From Gallionella sp. (lineage in GTDB: Bacteria; Pseudomonadota; Gammaproteobacteria; Burkholderiales; Gallionellaceae), in the NCBI GenBank assembly GCA_030700315.1, contig JAUYJO010000013.1:1-40025 (forward strand): a stretch of DNA of 40,025 nt. The letters are read 5' to 3'. Under the pieces are notes generated by a model. It was not told the origin of the DNA. It saw nothing but the letters and a program-made list of their open reading frames with translations, and searched no databases. The position numbers and the translations under genes are program-made. Positions 10,201 through 17,062 of this stretch are shown piece by piece; position 1 is the stretch's first letter, and every line of letters begins with the position of its first letter.

Positions 10201-11046
10201 GATCAGGGGAGGAAGCGCTATCGCAGGATGTTCGCCCGTTGCGCCGAGAGGCTCAGCACGCCACTCGCCCTTTCTGATGCTCTCGGCCAAGCCTTGTGTT
10301 TCCTTGTTGGGCAACACCCCTATTTCATTTTTCAGCACCCGGAAACATGAGTCATATTGGCCGAGAGCGGCACTGTCCTGGCCGTTCAGCGCATAGAGCC
10401 GTATTGCCCGGCGATGGCCGTTTTCATCCCACGGATCCAGCTCTGCATGGCGCAAGGCGAACGGCAACGCGCGCTGATAATGGCCTGCCTGCTCGTGGCA
10501 ATTGGATAATCGCTCCAGCAAGGCGAGGGCGCGGCGACGCAACGCTTCGCGCTGCATCTGGAGCCAGTCTTCGAAAGCGGGGCAGTCAGGCAGCGAGAAT
10601 CCGGCCAGAAATTCGCCGTGATAGAGTTCAGCCATGTGTTCCATTTGGGCGACACATGGGTCGCAGTGGGCGGGTTGGGGGGCGGCTATGCAGGAAGATG
10701 CGGCGGCGGTGAATTCCAGCACGTCGACATAAGCATTCGGCGCGAAACGAATCGTGTGCTTGCTGGCAAAGAACAGGGGTTTGCCGGTCGGCTGCTCCAG
10801 TACCCGGCGCAAATCCGATAGGGTACGGCGCAGATTGCCGCGCGCGGTTGCGCGCTCGTTGCCGCCCCACAGCAGCTCGGCCAAGGCTTCGCGGCTGTGA
10901 TCCTGCTCGCGTTCTACCGCCAGGTAGGCGAGCAGCGCGCGCATTTTGTTGTAAGCGCCCCCACCAACGGGGCGGCCCTTCAGGCGCGCATCAAAGCCGC
11001 CCAGCAACCTGAGTTCAAGTTCGCAATCGGGAGAGAGTGAGCGCAT
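7219..11046 (-). CDS. Large SARP/BTAD-type regulator with cyclase-homology, AAA ATPase and TPR domains
   Basis: Protein of 1275 residues. By eye, residues 10-105 are an OmpR/SARP-like winged helix (LRLLGGFDARLKG, LAELLW...RGNLRRTLSDLRRVL) and 105-255 a bacterial transcriptional activation domain. Residues 285-445 are a class III adenylate cyclase-like domain. Residues 465-720 are a STAND/AAA-type ATPase with Walker A GEAGIGKS (494-501) and Walker B LLIVEDLHWVD. The C-terminal 450 residues are TPR-like helices. Both usual metal-binding aspartates of the cyclase domain appear changed (YCE at 292-294, GGG at 333-335 where GDG is usual), so it is probably a non-catalytic sensor. It is expected to be an ATP-driven signal-responsive transcription factor. 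Its target is unknown; the divergent hemerythrin gene is the obvious candidate. Confidence 0.85.
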   Translation of the reverse strand: MRSLSPDCELELRLLGGFDARLKGRPVGGGAYNKMRALLAYLAVEREQDHSREALAELLWGGNERATARGNLRRTLSDLRRVLEQPTGKPLFFASKHTIRFAPNAYVDVLEFTAAASSCIAAPQPAHCDPCVAQMEHMAELYHGEFLAGFSLPDCPAFEDWLQMQREALRRRALALLERLSNCHEQAGHYQRALPFALRHAELDPWDENGHRRAIRLYALNGQDSAALGQYDSCFRVLKNEIGVLPNKETQGLAESIRKGEWRAEPLGATGEHPAIALPPLIVERRQVTVLYCELTLAAIDDPEEAMALLRAPQARCMEIIRQFSGHIVQSYGGGLLAYFGYPQAHEYAARHAVQAALAVARETAHDLEIRACVHTGLIIAGGQPAMPDTSGQTSSLAVQLRHGATPGKVVISRQAHCLVTGYFDCLSAGVQSLPGIAQPLEIFEVLGESGAHSRLEAVARLTPLAGRKTEINQLMAWWKKAAQGSRQVVLIQGEAGIGKSRLLLTLKQRLTGKPHNVRELRCFPEFSQSPFYPLVAMLENLFGFARDDTPEAKFDRLAAYLEAHFPELAPEAVPWLASLLALPLADPYHLPAYSPQKYKEQTIAILLELLQALAAQLPVLLIVEDLHWVDPSTLELLSLFVGQTGKGAILALFTARPEFDPPWDETRESSLSLAPLVESEAAQMIASISKGVSEATLRHIVQRADGIPLFVEEMAKIATLDNQASIPATLRDLLAARMDQMGDAKYTAQFAATLGREFDLDLLRKISPCDSATLAHNLSALRDAGLVLKISKTVHQFKHALIQEAAYQSQTRSARQAAHLRIAQAMQSDFPDIAATRPELLAQHWSSAGETRQSIEYWIKAGQRAALNSANLEAIEHFSAGLQLLMTLPADQQRDRAEFNILVSLCPALYAAKGYGSAEVAQANARISVLSGLVGDGTELFQAKWALLINTIATTGSRGMPEAAMQLLGMAHDDPIKKQAAHHLATNAFFWLGEFESSRVHSEQAIALYHPDHCQTLLEHYGSDLSAFSAGYALFALYFLGFPDRAQQICGRMLKQARELAHPHTLAQALSFAAVLHRWLNKPVQALSLSAEAIVISRQQGFLLWLACGEMTHGWARVMLGQEEGVTEIKASIAGMRAALCGISVVFMSPLIEAYRHLSRHHEALDLIAEAQADAEKTGDNHFAAELHRLKGECLLALAPSNAAQAESCFDQALAVSRKQQAKSLQLRAALSMARLWRQQGRGEEARCLLEEVYNGFTEGFDTRDLQEAAEIGA

Positions 11047-11113
11047 GAACGATTAGTGAACGATGACTTTGTAGAATGCTAACATAGTCGAATATTCTTA
11101 AAACGGCAATTGC

Positions 11114-11140
11114 TTAACCGAACAATTGTTAACCGACAAT
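11114..11140. promoter_or_regulatory. Direct repeat pair, possible regulator binding site
   Basis: TTAACCGAACAAT (11114-11126) and TTAACCGACAAT (11129-11140) are near-identical direct repeats starting 15 bases apart. They lie between the divergent SARP/BTAD regulator and the first hemerythrin gene. SARP-type activators usually bind short direct repeats, so this is a candidate site; no footprint evidence is available. Confidence 0.4.
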
Positions 11141-11226
11141 CCTGGAGGCTTTCCAGATCGCGCCGCAAAATTTGGAAACATAACCTGGCCGAGTCTCGCG
11201 CCAGCCAATTTTGGGAGGTCATTATC

Positions 11227-11715
11227 ATGGGCTCAGCATGGAATAATCAGTGGAATGTCGGGAGTGCAATCATCGATTCAGAGCACAGAAATTTGCTGGC
11301 GATGGCATACAATGTAGAATCCCTGATCGGAGAAGGCAACATTTCCGCCGTAACGGATGAACTCGAACAGTTTGAATATTGGCTGTGCGAACATTTCGAA
11401 AATGAGGAAGAAATTGCCCTGGCGATCGGTTTCGATTTTGCCAGAAACAGGCTGGAGCATCAAAAATTGCTGAATGAATTTCTGCGCATGAAGAACAAAT
11501 TGATGTCAAATGGCGACAGGCTGTCCGAAAGGGCGGCGAAGCGTTATGCCCATTTTTTGGATGAATGGCTGGTCGCGCACATCGTTAAGGAGGACATGTT
11601 GATGAAGCCCATGCTGCAAACCCATGCTTACAGTTTTTTACCCGACCACAAGGCGAAGCCTGAAGCGCCCCTGGCAACACTAGCCTGGAATAATCGCTTC
11701 ACTATGCATGCATGA
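11227..11715 (+). CDS. Bacteriohemerythrin-like protein with one altered ligand
   Basis: Protein of 162 residues from the ATG at 11227, preceded by GGGAGG; an upstream frame from 11110 has no ribosome site. Hemerythrin motifs are in order: H20 (DSEH), H56 and E60 (HFENE), H78, H118 and D123 (HIVKED). The normal HxxxH pair is NRLEH here, so N74 replaces one His ligand of the di-iron site. Such proteins bind O2 or act as oxygen/iron sensors. The loss may alter or abolish O2 binding. The rest of the fold looks complete. Confidence 0.85.
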   Translation: MGSAWNNQWNVGSAIIDSEHRNLLAMAYNVESLIGEGNISAVTDELEQFEYWLCEHFENEEEIALAIGFDFARNRLEHQKLLNEFLRMKNKLMSNGDRLSERAAKRYAHFLDEWLVAHIVKEDMLMKPMLQTHAYSFLPDHKAKPEAPLATLAWNNRFTMHA

Positions 11716-11727
11716 ACAATGGCATTA

Positions 11728-11849
11728 ACCCAGATAATCCATTGGGGCGTAGGTCGGGCTTCAGCACGACATGTCGGGTTAAAACCCGACCTACAACCCA
11801 TTGATTTTGCAATGCCTCAAGAGCCAATGGATTAGGATTATCTGGGATT
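11728..11849. repeat. REP-type double palindrome
   Basis: The core 11749-11794 reads GTAGGTCGGGCTTCAGC... to ...AAAACCCGACCTAC and holds two adjacent GTCGGG/CCCGAC hairpins. It is flanked by CCCAGATAATCCATTGG and its approximate complement near 11824-11848. The same element in the opposite orientation lies at 22349-22394. It separates the first hemerythrin gene from the HD-GYP gene. Confidence 0.65.
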
Positions 11850-11896
11850 AACCTGAACCCCTTGAAGAAACTTATGAAAGTTATTAAGCAGCAGCC

Positions 11897-13396
11897 ATGA
11901 ATTTCACATCGCTTTTGCTTGGCAGAGTGCAGGAAATTTGCCGGGATATTGACCAGGCCGGCTCGTTGGAAGCGTTATACGAGGGCTTGGTTCAATACCT
12001 CGCCAAGCTCGGCGATGCCACCGACCACGGTGCGTCAGCCTTCATGGCGCTCGCCAATTACGACGGTGGCGGTCATGTCTTTCAGATCAGCCACGGCACG
12101 GGACGCTACGCAGCCGTCTCCACCATCGAAGACGAACCGATCCGCGAACAGTTGAACAGTGCCCTGCGCCAGCGTTTGAACCATTTCAGCCGGGATGCCG
12201 TGACTTTCTGTTTCCTGCACCCGGAAAATCTTGCCCTGCTCGCCCATGTCGAACTCGCGCAGGAAATCGCCCCGCAAGCACGGGAACTGCTCAACTTCAT
12301 CAATGACAAGGTGGTCAGTGCGATCAAGACACACAGCCTCGCCAAGCAGGCCATGCGCACCGGGCGCGCCATGGTCGTCGCGCTGGCCAGCCTCGCGGAG
12401 CACAAAGACCGGGACACCGGCGTTCATATTCTGCGCGTGGCCATCATGACCGACGAGATCGTGCAGGTTCTCGGCGAGCTGGGGCATTACCCGGAGATCA
12501 TTACACCGGAGTTCGAGCGCCACATCAGCACCGCCAGCATTCTTCATGACGTGGGCAAGATTGCCATTCCCGAAGACATCCTCAAGAAGCCCGGCAAGCT
12601 CGATCCGGCTGAGCGCCAGGTTATCGAAACCCACCCCGCGAAAGGCCACAAGGTGTTGGAAAAGGCCAGCCGCATCCTCGATGGCAACAATTATCTGCTC
12701 AGGCTTTCCTGCGAAATCGCCCTGCATCACCACGAGCGCTACGACGGCGGAGGATACCCGGCACGGATCGCCGGACAGGCTATCCCGCTTGCAGCGCGCA
12801 TTGTCGGGCTGGTCGATGTTTTTGACGCGCTCACCTCGGCGAGGCCGTACAAAAAAGCCTGGTCCTTGCAAGACGCGACCGGTTATATCAGTGACCAGTC
12901 AGGAAAACATTTCGACCCGCTGGTCGTCGAAGCTTTTCTCAAAGTAATGGAATACCGGCAAGGCGCGGCCTTGATCGAATGGACAGAAGCGCTGTCGGTC
13001 AAAGTGGCCGGCATGGATAACGATCATCGCGTCCTGATCGAACTGATCAATCAACTGGCGGCGGCAGAAAAAATCGGCAACCGGCGCATCGCCGAATCGG
13101 TGCTGGACGAGCTGCTCAATTACGCGATTGATCATTTCGAGCGCGAAGAACAATTCTTGCAAAAATCGGGCTACCCCATGCCCGAGCTGTTTGCGCACAA
13201 ACTCCAACATGCCGCGTTTACCGAATCCATCCAGGATATCCGCTGGCAGTATCTGCATGGGCTGCGCCCCACCATCAACCAGGAAGTGCTACTCTTCCTG
13301 CGGGACTGGCTCAGCAAGCACATTCTGGTTGAAGACATGAAGTATGCGGGTATCGTCAACGATCAATCATATGAGCAAAAACAAGGAGAGCAATAA
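11897..13396 (+). CDS. HD-GYP phosphodiesterase with C-terminal hemerythrin domain
   Basis: Protein of 499 residues. Residues 1-150 are an N-terminal region reminiscent of DUF3369-type sensor domains (tentative). Residues 155-355 are HD-GYP: HDVGK (H217, D218), HHHERYDGGGYP (277-288, the GYP triplet) and DVFDALTSARPYKK. Residues 360-485 are a bacteriohemerythrin domain with all expected ligands: H377, H413, E417, H434, H438, H475, D480. HD-GYP enzymes hydrolyse cyclic di-GMP. A fused hemerythrin implies control by O2, NO or iron redox state. No receiver or membrane segment is seen, so it is probably cytoplasmic. Its stop overlaps the next ATG by one base (TAATG). Confidence 0.92.
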   Translation: MNFTSLLLGRVQEICRDIDQAGSLEALYEGLVQYLAKLGDATDHGASAFMALANYDGGGHVFQISHGTGRYAAVSTIEDEPIREQLNSALRQRLNHFSRDAVTFCFLHPENLALLAHVELAQEIAPQARELLNFINDKVVSAIKTHSLAKQAMRTGRAMVVALASLAEHKDRDTGVHILRVAIMTDEIVQVLGELGHYPEIITPEFERHISTASILHDVGKIAIPEDILKKPGKLDPAERQVIETHPAKGHKVLEKASRILDGNNYLLRLSCEIALHHHERYDGGGYPARIAGQAIPLAARIVGLVDVFDALTSARPYKKAWSLQDATGYISDQSGKHFDPLVVEAFLKVMEYRQGAALIEWTEALSVKVAGMDNDHRVLIELINQLAAAEKIGNRRIAESVLDELLNYAIDHFEREEQFLQKSGYPMPELFAHKLQHAAFTESIQDIRWQYLHGLRPTINQEVLLFLRDWLSKHILVEDMKYAGIVNDQSYEQKQGEQ

Positions 13397-13809
13397 TGGA
13401 ACTGGTCGAATGGAACGACTCTTTCAGTGTAGGCAACGTGTTGATGGACGCGCATCACCGGATATTTTTCGAAACGATCAAGGAATTCAGCAAATTCCCG
13501 GACAAAAACGATCACGAGGCCATCCGCAAGCGCATCGAATTTTTGATCGAATATGCCGCCATGCATCTGGGCGCAGAAGAAAGGTTGATGCGCCAGGCCA
13601 ACTACCCGGATATTGACGAACACAAGGCAACTCATGAGGCCTTTGTTCGGGAGCTGCTGTCTGTCAAAGAATCTTTCGACAAAGACCCCAACTCGGTTAC
13701 CGCCGACACCATTATGAAAATCATGCAGGATTGGCTGGTCCACCATATTGCGGGCAGCGATAAACGCTATATGCCTTATGTGCAGAACATGCAAGGCTCA
13801 GCGCATTAA
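13396..13809 (+). CDS. Single-domain bacteriohemerythrin
   Basis: Protein of 137 residues, translationally coupled to the HD-GYP gene and preceded by AAGGAGAG. All di-iron ligands are present: H21, H57, E61, H76, H80 (HKATH), H117 and D122 (HHIAGSD). The length is typical of stand-alone bacteriohemerythrins, which carry or sense O2. Coupling with a hemerythrin-containing phosphodiesterase suggests it delivers O2 to, or competes with, that sensor. This is inference. Confidence 0.9.
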   Translation: MELVEWNDSFSVGNVLMDAHHRIFFETIKEFSKFPDKNDHEAIRKRIEFLIEYAAMHLGAEERLMRQANYPDIDEHKATHEAFVRELLSVKESFDKDPNSVTADTIMKIMQDWLVHHIAGSDKRYMPYVQNMQGSAH

Positions 13810-13885
13810 CCGACAAGCACAGCGATCAAATTGAAAAAATTGTGGACGAAACAGCTACGGCCGGTTATTTGACAAGGAATTTATC

Positions 13886-14200
13886 ATGACAATAGATATT
13901 CAAGTTAGGGATCATGCGGCGCGCATCACCATGTCTGGCCGTTTTGATTTTGAAGTGCACCGCGATTTTAAAAATGCCTACACGACGCTGTTCAGCAAGC
14001 CTGCCGTGCGCGAAATCGAAATCGAAATGAGCAAGGTGAATTATTTGGACAGCGCTGCGCTGGGCATGCTGATGCTGCTGCACGACCGCGCCAAAGATGC
14101 GCAGAAAAAGGTGTCCCTGCTTAATGCATCCAGCGAAGCCATGCAGGTGATGGAAATCGCCAATTTCAGCAAGATTTTCACTATCAAAATTGGGGTTTAG
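13886..14200 (+). CDS. STAS-domain protein (anti-sigma factor antagonist type)
   Basis: Protein of 104 residues after an AAGGA ribosome site. It has the STAS fold pattern, with the conserved phosphorylatable serine in YLDSAALGMLMLL (S56). STAS proteins of the SpoIIAA type bind a switch kinase and are controlled by phosphorylation. No partner kinase or PP2C phosphatase is encoded nearby, so the partner must lie elsewhere. Seventy-six bases separate it from the hemerythrin gene, and co-transcription is plausible. Confidence 0.88.
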   Translation: MTIDIQVRDHAARITMSGRFDFEVHRDFKNAYTTLFSKPAVREIEIEMSKVNYLDSAALGMLMLLHDRAKDAQKKVSLLNASSEAMQVMEIANFSKIFTIKIGV

Positions 14201-14203
14201 TTT

Positions 14204-14273
14204 TAGAGGGTGGCAGCGATAGTGACCGCTTACCAAGCGCAAGCGATTTTGTCACTCACCCTCTCTTTGGTGC
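14204..14273 (+). terminator. Imperfect hairpin after the STAS gene
   Basis: AGAGGGTG and AGTGAC on the left pair with GTCACT and CACCCTCT on the right, with a bulge of eight bases. It begins four bases after the stop of the STAS gene. There is no long T-run, so its strength is uncertain. Confidence 0.4.
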
Positions 14274-14335
14274 GCAAGCTATTTGAACCTGAAAATAAAT
14301 TTCTCAGGTCAGAGCAAGTTGCTCAGCAAATAGCC

Positions 14336-15020
14336 CTAATGCTGTGAGCTATGGAAAACCAGGTTAATCGGCGCACTCCCCAAAACGATCCAGAACCTCA
14401 AGTTCCATGCCCTCGCGCACACCGCATAGAGCTCTGCCACCGTAGTCGCCGAAACGCGCAGTCGCACCGCGTCATCAGCGCACACACAGCTCGATGCGGT
14501 CGGCTTCTTCGCGCAGCGCCGCGTCCATCTAGGCCGTGCTCTTCTCCATCTGGGCCGCGCGTGCGGCACGTTCTTCTTCGCTGCAGTGCTTGGGTTGGTC
14601 AGGCGCCAAGTGTGCCAGCGCGCGGCGCAGGCTTTCGTCGCTGACGATCTTGTTCATGCCGAGTATCTGGGGGGGGCGACACCGTCGCCGCGCAGCCCGG
14701 CTACGTGGGCATAGCGCCGCTGCCCATCCAGAATCGACAGCACAGATGCCCAGGACGTCGACTATATCCGGCGGTTGGGGCTGGTGTAGGCCATCGGACA
14801 TCCGTCCAACCAGCGGGCGAACAGCCCCGAGACTTTCAGAAATTCGGCAAAGAACGGCAACTGCCCCAGCGCCGTGGCGCTTGCCGCCTTCGTCCCAGCG
14901 AACGTGAAGCCGCCCGCCGGGCGTGGCTATGCGAAGCTCCGTCGCCGCGCGCTCCTGCTCCTGCAAGGCGCCATCGCCCGCTTTTACCAGCGCTTTTTGC
15001 TCAAATTTCATCCCACCCAT
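14336..15020 (-). pseudogene. Decayed transposase, N-terminal part
   Basis: On the minus strand the start MKFEQKALVKAGDGALQEQERA and ATPGGRLHVRWDE, then IVDVLG, then PQILGMNKIVSDESLRRALAHLAPDQP, match the N-terminal part of a widespread DDE transposase family; I cannot name the IS family with certainty. The frame is lost in the middle and regained, which indicates paired frameshifts. After EKST-A a TAG (TGG to TAG) interrupts before MDAALREEADRIELC, which is followed by another stop. The catalytic half is missing. This is a dead remnant. Confidence 0.6.
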
Positions 15021-15098
15021 CGGGTTGCCCTCTTCGGTCGAAAACCATTGCCAGCGCTACGTTTGGGGTGATTTTACAGGGGCAACTGAGGAGAATAG

Positions 15099-15293
15099 GT
15101 TGAATATGGCGGAGATTGAACTCGGCGTATTATAGGTGCAATGCCTTGGCCGCCGAATAGACAACATGGAGGGCATGAAGGCCGAAGTGGCCACATGGGA
15201 GCGAGATCGAAGCAGCCGCTCGAAGAAGATTGGCTGGCAGTTTACAACTTTGGATGCGCGGATCAAGCTGACGCGCCTTTATCCGAAGTTATA
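15099..15293 (+). pseudogene. IS630-family transposase C-terminal remnant
   Basis: The frame reads LNMAEIELGVL, then a TAG at 15133-15135, then QCLGRRIDNMEGMKAEVATWERD and WQFTTLDARIKLTRLYPKL followed by TAA. This is the characteristic C-terminus of IS630-type DDE transposases. The upstream part is absent and replaced by the minus-strand transposase remnant, and an in-frame stop interrupts it, so it is non-functional. From 15294 to 15476 I see no further gene. Confidence 0.75.
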
Positions 15294-15476
15294 AAGGCTA
15301 CATGCTACTGGTATGGAATACTACACCGAACACATACCTTAAATGTGGCGCGGCATACAGCGGAAAATCACGCTTTTATGTCCAGCTACAGCACATCAAT
15401 AAGCCTTCTCGCTCATTGAGGCAGAGCAGCAAATTCAGAGTGCAAAAAAACTGCAAACATCGAGATTGCATCCACA

Positions 15477-15501
15477 ATAAAAAACGCCCAGCGTTACGCT
15501 G
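15477..15501 (-). terminator. Rho-independent terminator for the histone-like gene
   Basis: On the minus strand CAGCG-TAA-CGCTG forms a short stem, followed by GGCG and a run of six T. It is 150 bases after the stop of the histone-like gene, with no other gene between. Confidence 0.5.
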
Positions 15502-15654
15502 ATAAAGCTAAAGAGGCGCACGCACCGATAAGTGCGCCCAAGGCCAAACATAATTCGACTGCCGCAAGGCGTCGGGGGGCAGCCGAACACGCACCTTCGC
15601 ACCAGAAGGCCGCGCATTATCGTGTCGTGGCGGCTGCCACAACAGCACCCCGAC

Positions 15655-16065
15655 TCAGTTTGGCTTGCCGATTCCCGGTGTAGGGAAAGGCCACGTTGCA
15701 GCCGGACGTACCGGTGCTGGCGCAGAAGGCACCGGCGCAGCAGCAGACGTTGCAGCAGTAGTCGCCGTTTTTGCTGGAGCTGCCTTCTTGGCTGCTGGCT
15801 TGGCTGGAGCAACTTTCTTCGCTACCGGCTTGGCTGCGACCGCCTTTTTCGCCGCTGGTTTGGCTGCCGCTTTTTTGGCTACCGGCTTGGCTGCGACCGT
15901 CTTTTTCGCCGCTGGTTTGGCTGCCGCTTTTTTGGCTACCGGCTTGGCTGCGACCGTCTTTTTCGCCGCTGGCTTGGCTACCGCTTTTTTGGCTACTGGC
16001 TTAGTTGCGACCGCCTTCTTCGCCGCTGGTTTTGCTGCTGGCTTAGACTTCTTTGCTGCTACCAT
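15655..16065 (-). CDS. Histone H1-like lysine/alanine-rich DNA-binding protein
   Basis: Protein of 136 residues starting at the ATG at 16065 after a strong AAGGAGG site; the longer frame from 16140 lacks one. It is almost entirely KPAAKK/KPVAKK repeats like the C-terminal tail of eukaryotic histone H1 and of bacterial AlgP/Hc2-type proteins, ending in an alanine/proline segment. It should bind DNA through charge, with a nucleoid-compacting or regulatory role. The coding sequence carries a 57-bp (19-residue) tandem repeat, so copy number is likely to vary between strains. Confidence 0.85.
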   Translation of the reverse strand: MVAAKKSKPAAKPAAKKAVATKPVAKKAVAKPAAKKTVAAKPVAKKAAAKPAAKKTVAAKPVAKKAAAKPAAKKAVAAKPVAKKVAPAKPAAKKAAPAKTATTAATSAAAPVPSAPAPVRPAATWPFPTPGIGKPN

Positions 16066-16168
16066 TTCAACCTCCTTACGATAATGAAAGTTAACGAAAA
16101 CCCACTTGCAACTACTACACCCCCAACCCACCCTCATCAACCCAGCGTGAGCTAAAGCCTTTCAATTC

Positions 16169-16336
16169 CTAACTGTGCGCCAATTTCCCGGCGTCAACAT
16201 CCAGGCCGCAAAACAACAGCGGCTCAATAATAATCGGTGACAACTGGAAGGATTTAAAAAAGAAAAATGCAAAACTGGAAAGGCCGCTGCCCAGTGTAGA
16301 AAAGCTTGAAATACTATCGGCAGCAGTATGTGTCAT
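16169..16336 (-). CDS. Hypothetical small protein
   Basis: Fifty-five residues from the ATG at 16336, preceded by AGGGAGTG at good spacing. It has a central hydrophobic stretch (SSFAFFFFKSFQLSPIIIEPLLF) that could be a membrane segment. No family is recognised. It fills part of the gap between the histone-like gene and ampD. Its reality rests only on the ribosome site and the open frame. Confidence 0.3.
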   Translation of the reverse strand: MTHTAADSISSFSTLGSGLSSFAFFFFKSFQLSPIIIEPLLFCGLDVDAGKLAHS

Positions 16337-16477
16337 GTACACACTCCCTGAAATTTGGCAACCCGAATCGAGAACACTACATTTAGCTCTTTTCTCCATT
16401 GATACCGCTAATTGTAGGGGTTAATCCAAATATCGTAAGCCGCGAAAAGAACTGGATATTTCAGTCAATTTAACCTT

Positions 16478-17062
16478 TCACCTCTCCTGGCCTGACGCTG
16501 AAAACATCGCTGGCACAATGCTTGCTGCGGATAAACCCGCGAGATAGCGCACCCAATCGAAGCATGGTCCCGGATCGGTCTTGCGCTGCGGCGCAATATC
16601 GCTATGCCCGGCAATGCCGCGTATCGGATAGGCTCCGCGTAACGCCACGGTCAAGCAATGGAGCGCGTCATATTGCGCGCCGGTGAAGGGCACGGTATCT
16701 GTACCCTCCATCTCGATGCCGATGGAAAAATCGTTGCAGCGCGCCCCGCCTTGCCAGCAGGATTCCCCCGCATGCCAGGCGCGCCTCAAACAGGAAACAA
16801 ACTGGATAATTTTGCCATCGCGGCGCAAAAAAAAATGCGCCGAAACTTTCATTCCGGCGATGCTTGGGTAATAAGGGTGAGCGCACACATCCAGCGTATT
16901 GGTGAATAGCCGCAGCACCCCATCGCCGCCAAACTCGCCCGGCGGCAGGCTGATGTTGTGTATCACCAATAACTCGATATTGCCTGCGGGGCGGTCATCA
17001 CAGTTCGGCGACGGAATATATTCGCCACCAACCAGCAGCCCTTGCGCATCAATCCGCATCAT
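16478..17062 (-). CDS. ampD: 1,6-anhydro-N-acetylmuramyl-L-alanine amidase
   Basis: Protein of 194 residues. It has the amidase_2 zinc ligands H35 (LLVIHNIS), H153 (AGHSDIAP) and D163 (KTDPGP), and the SAHFFLRRDGKIIQFV and RAWHAG segments of AmpD. It cleaves the peptide from anhydromuropeptides in cytoplasmic cell wall recycling. The start overlaps the end of pilR by 14 bases. Two ATG codons in tandem (17062 and 17059) are possible starts. Confidence 0.93.
   Translation of the reverse strand: MMRIDAQGLLVGGEYIPSPNCDDRPAGNIELLVIHNISLPPGEFGGDGVLRLFTNTLDVCAHPYYPSIAGMKVSAHFFLRRDGKIIQFVSCLRRAWHAGESCWQGGARCNDFSIGIEMEGTDTVPFTGAQYDALHCLTVALRGAYPIRGIAGHSDIAPQRKTDPGPCFDWVRYLAGLSAASIVPAMFSASGQER

Noticed and set aside
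14336-14460. Short minus-strand reading AELYAVCARAWNLRFW as a separate gene
   Set aside because: Lies at the tail of a decayed transposase, has no ribosome site and matches no family I know.
15780-16020. Possible CRISPR-like repeat array
   Set aside because: The repeats are contiguous 57-bp coding units without unique spacers and encode the KPAAKK protein.
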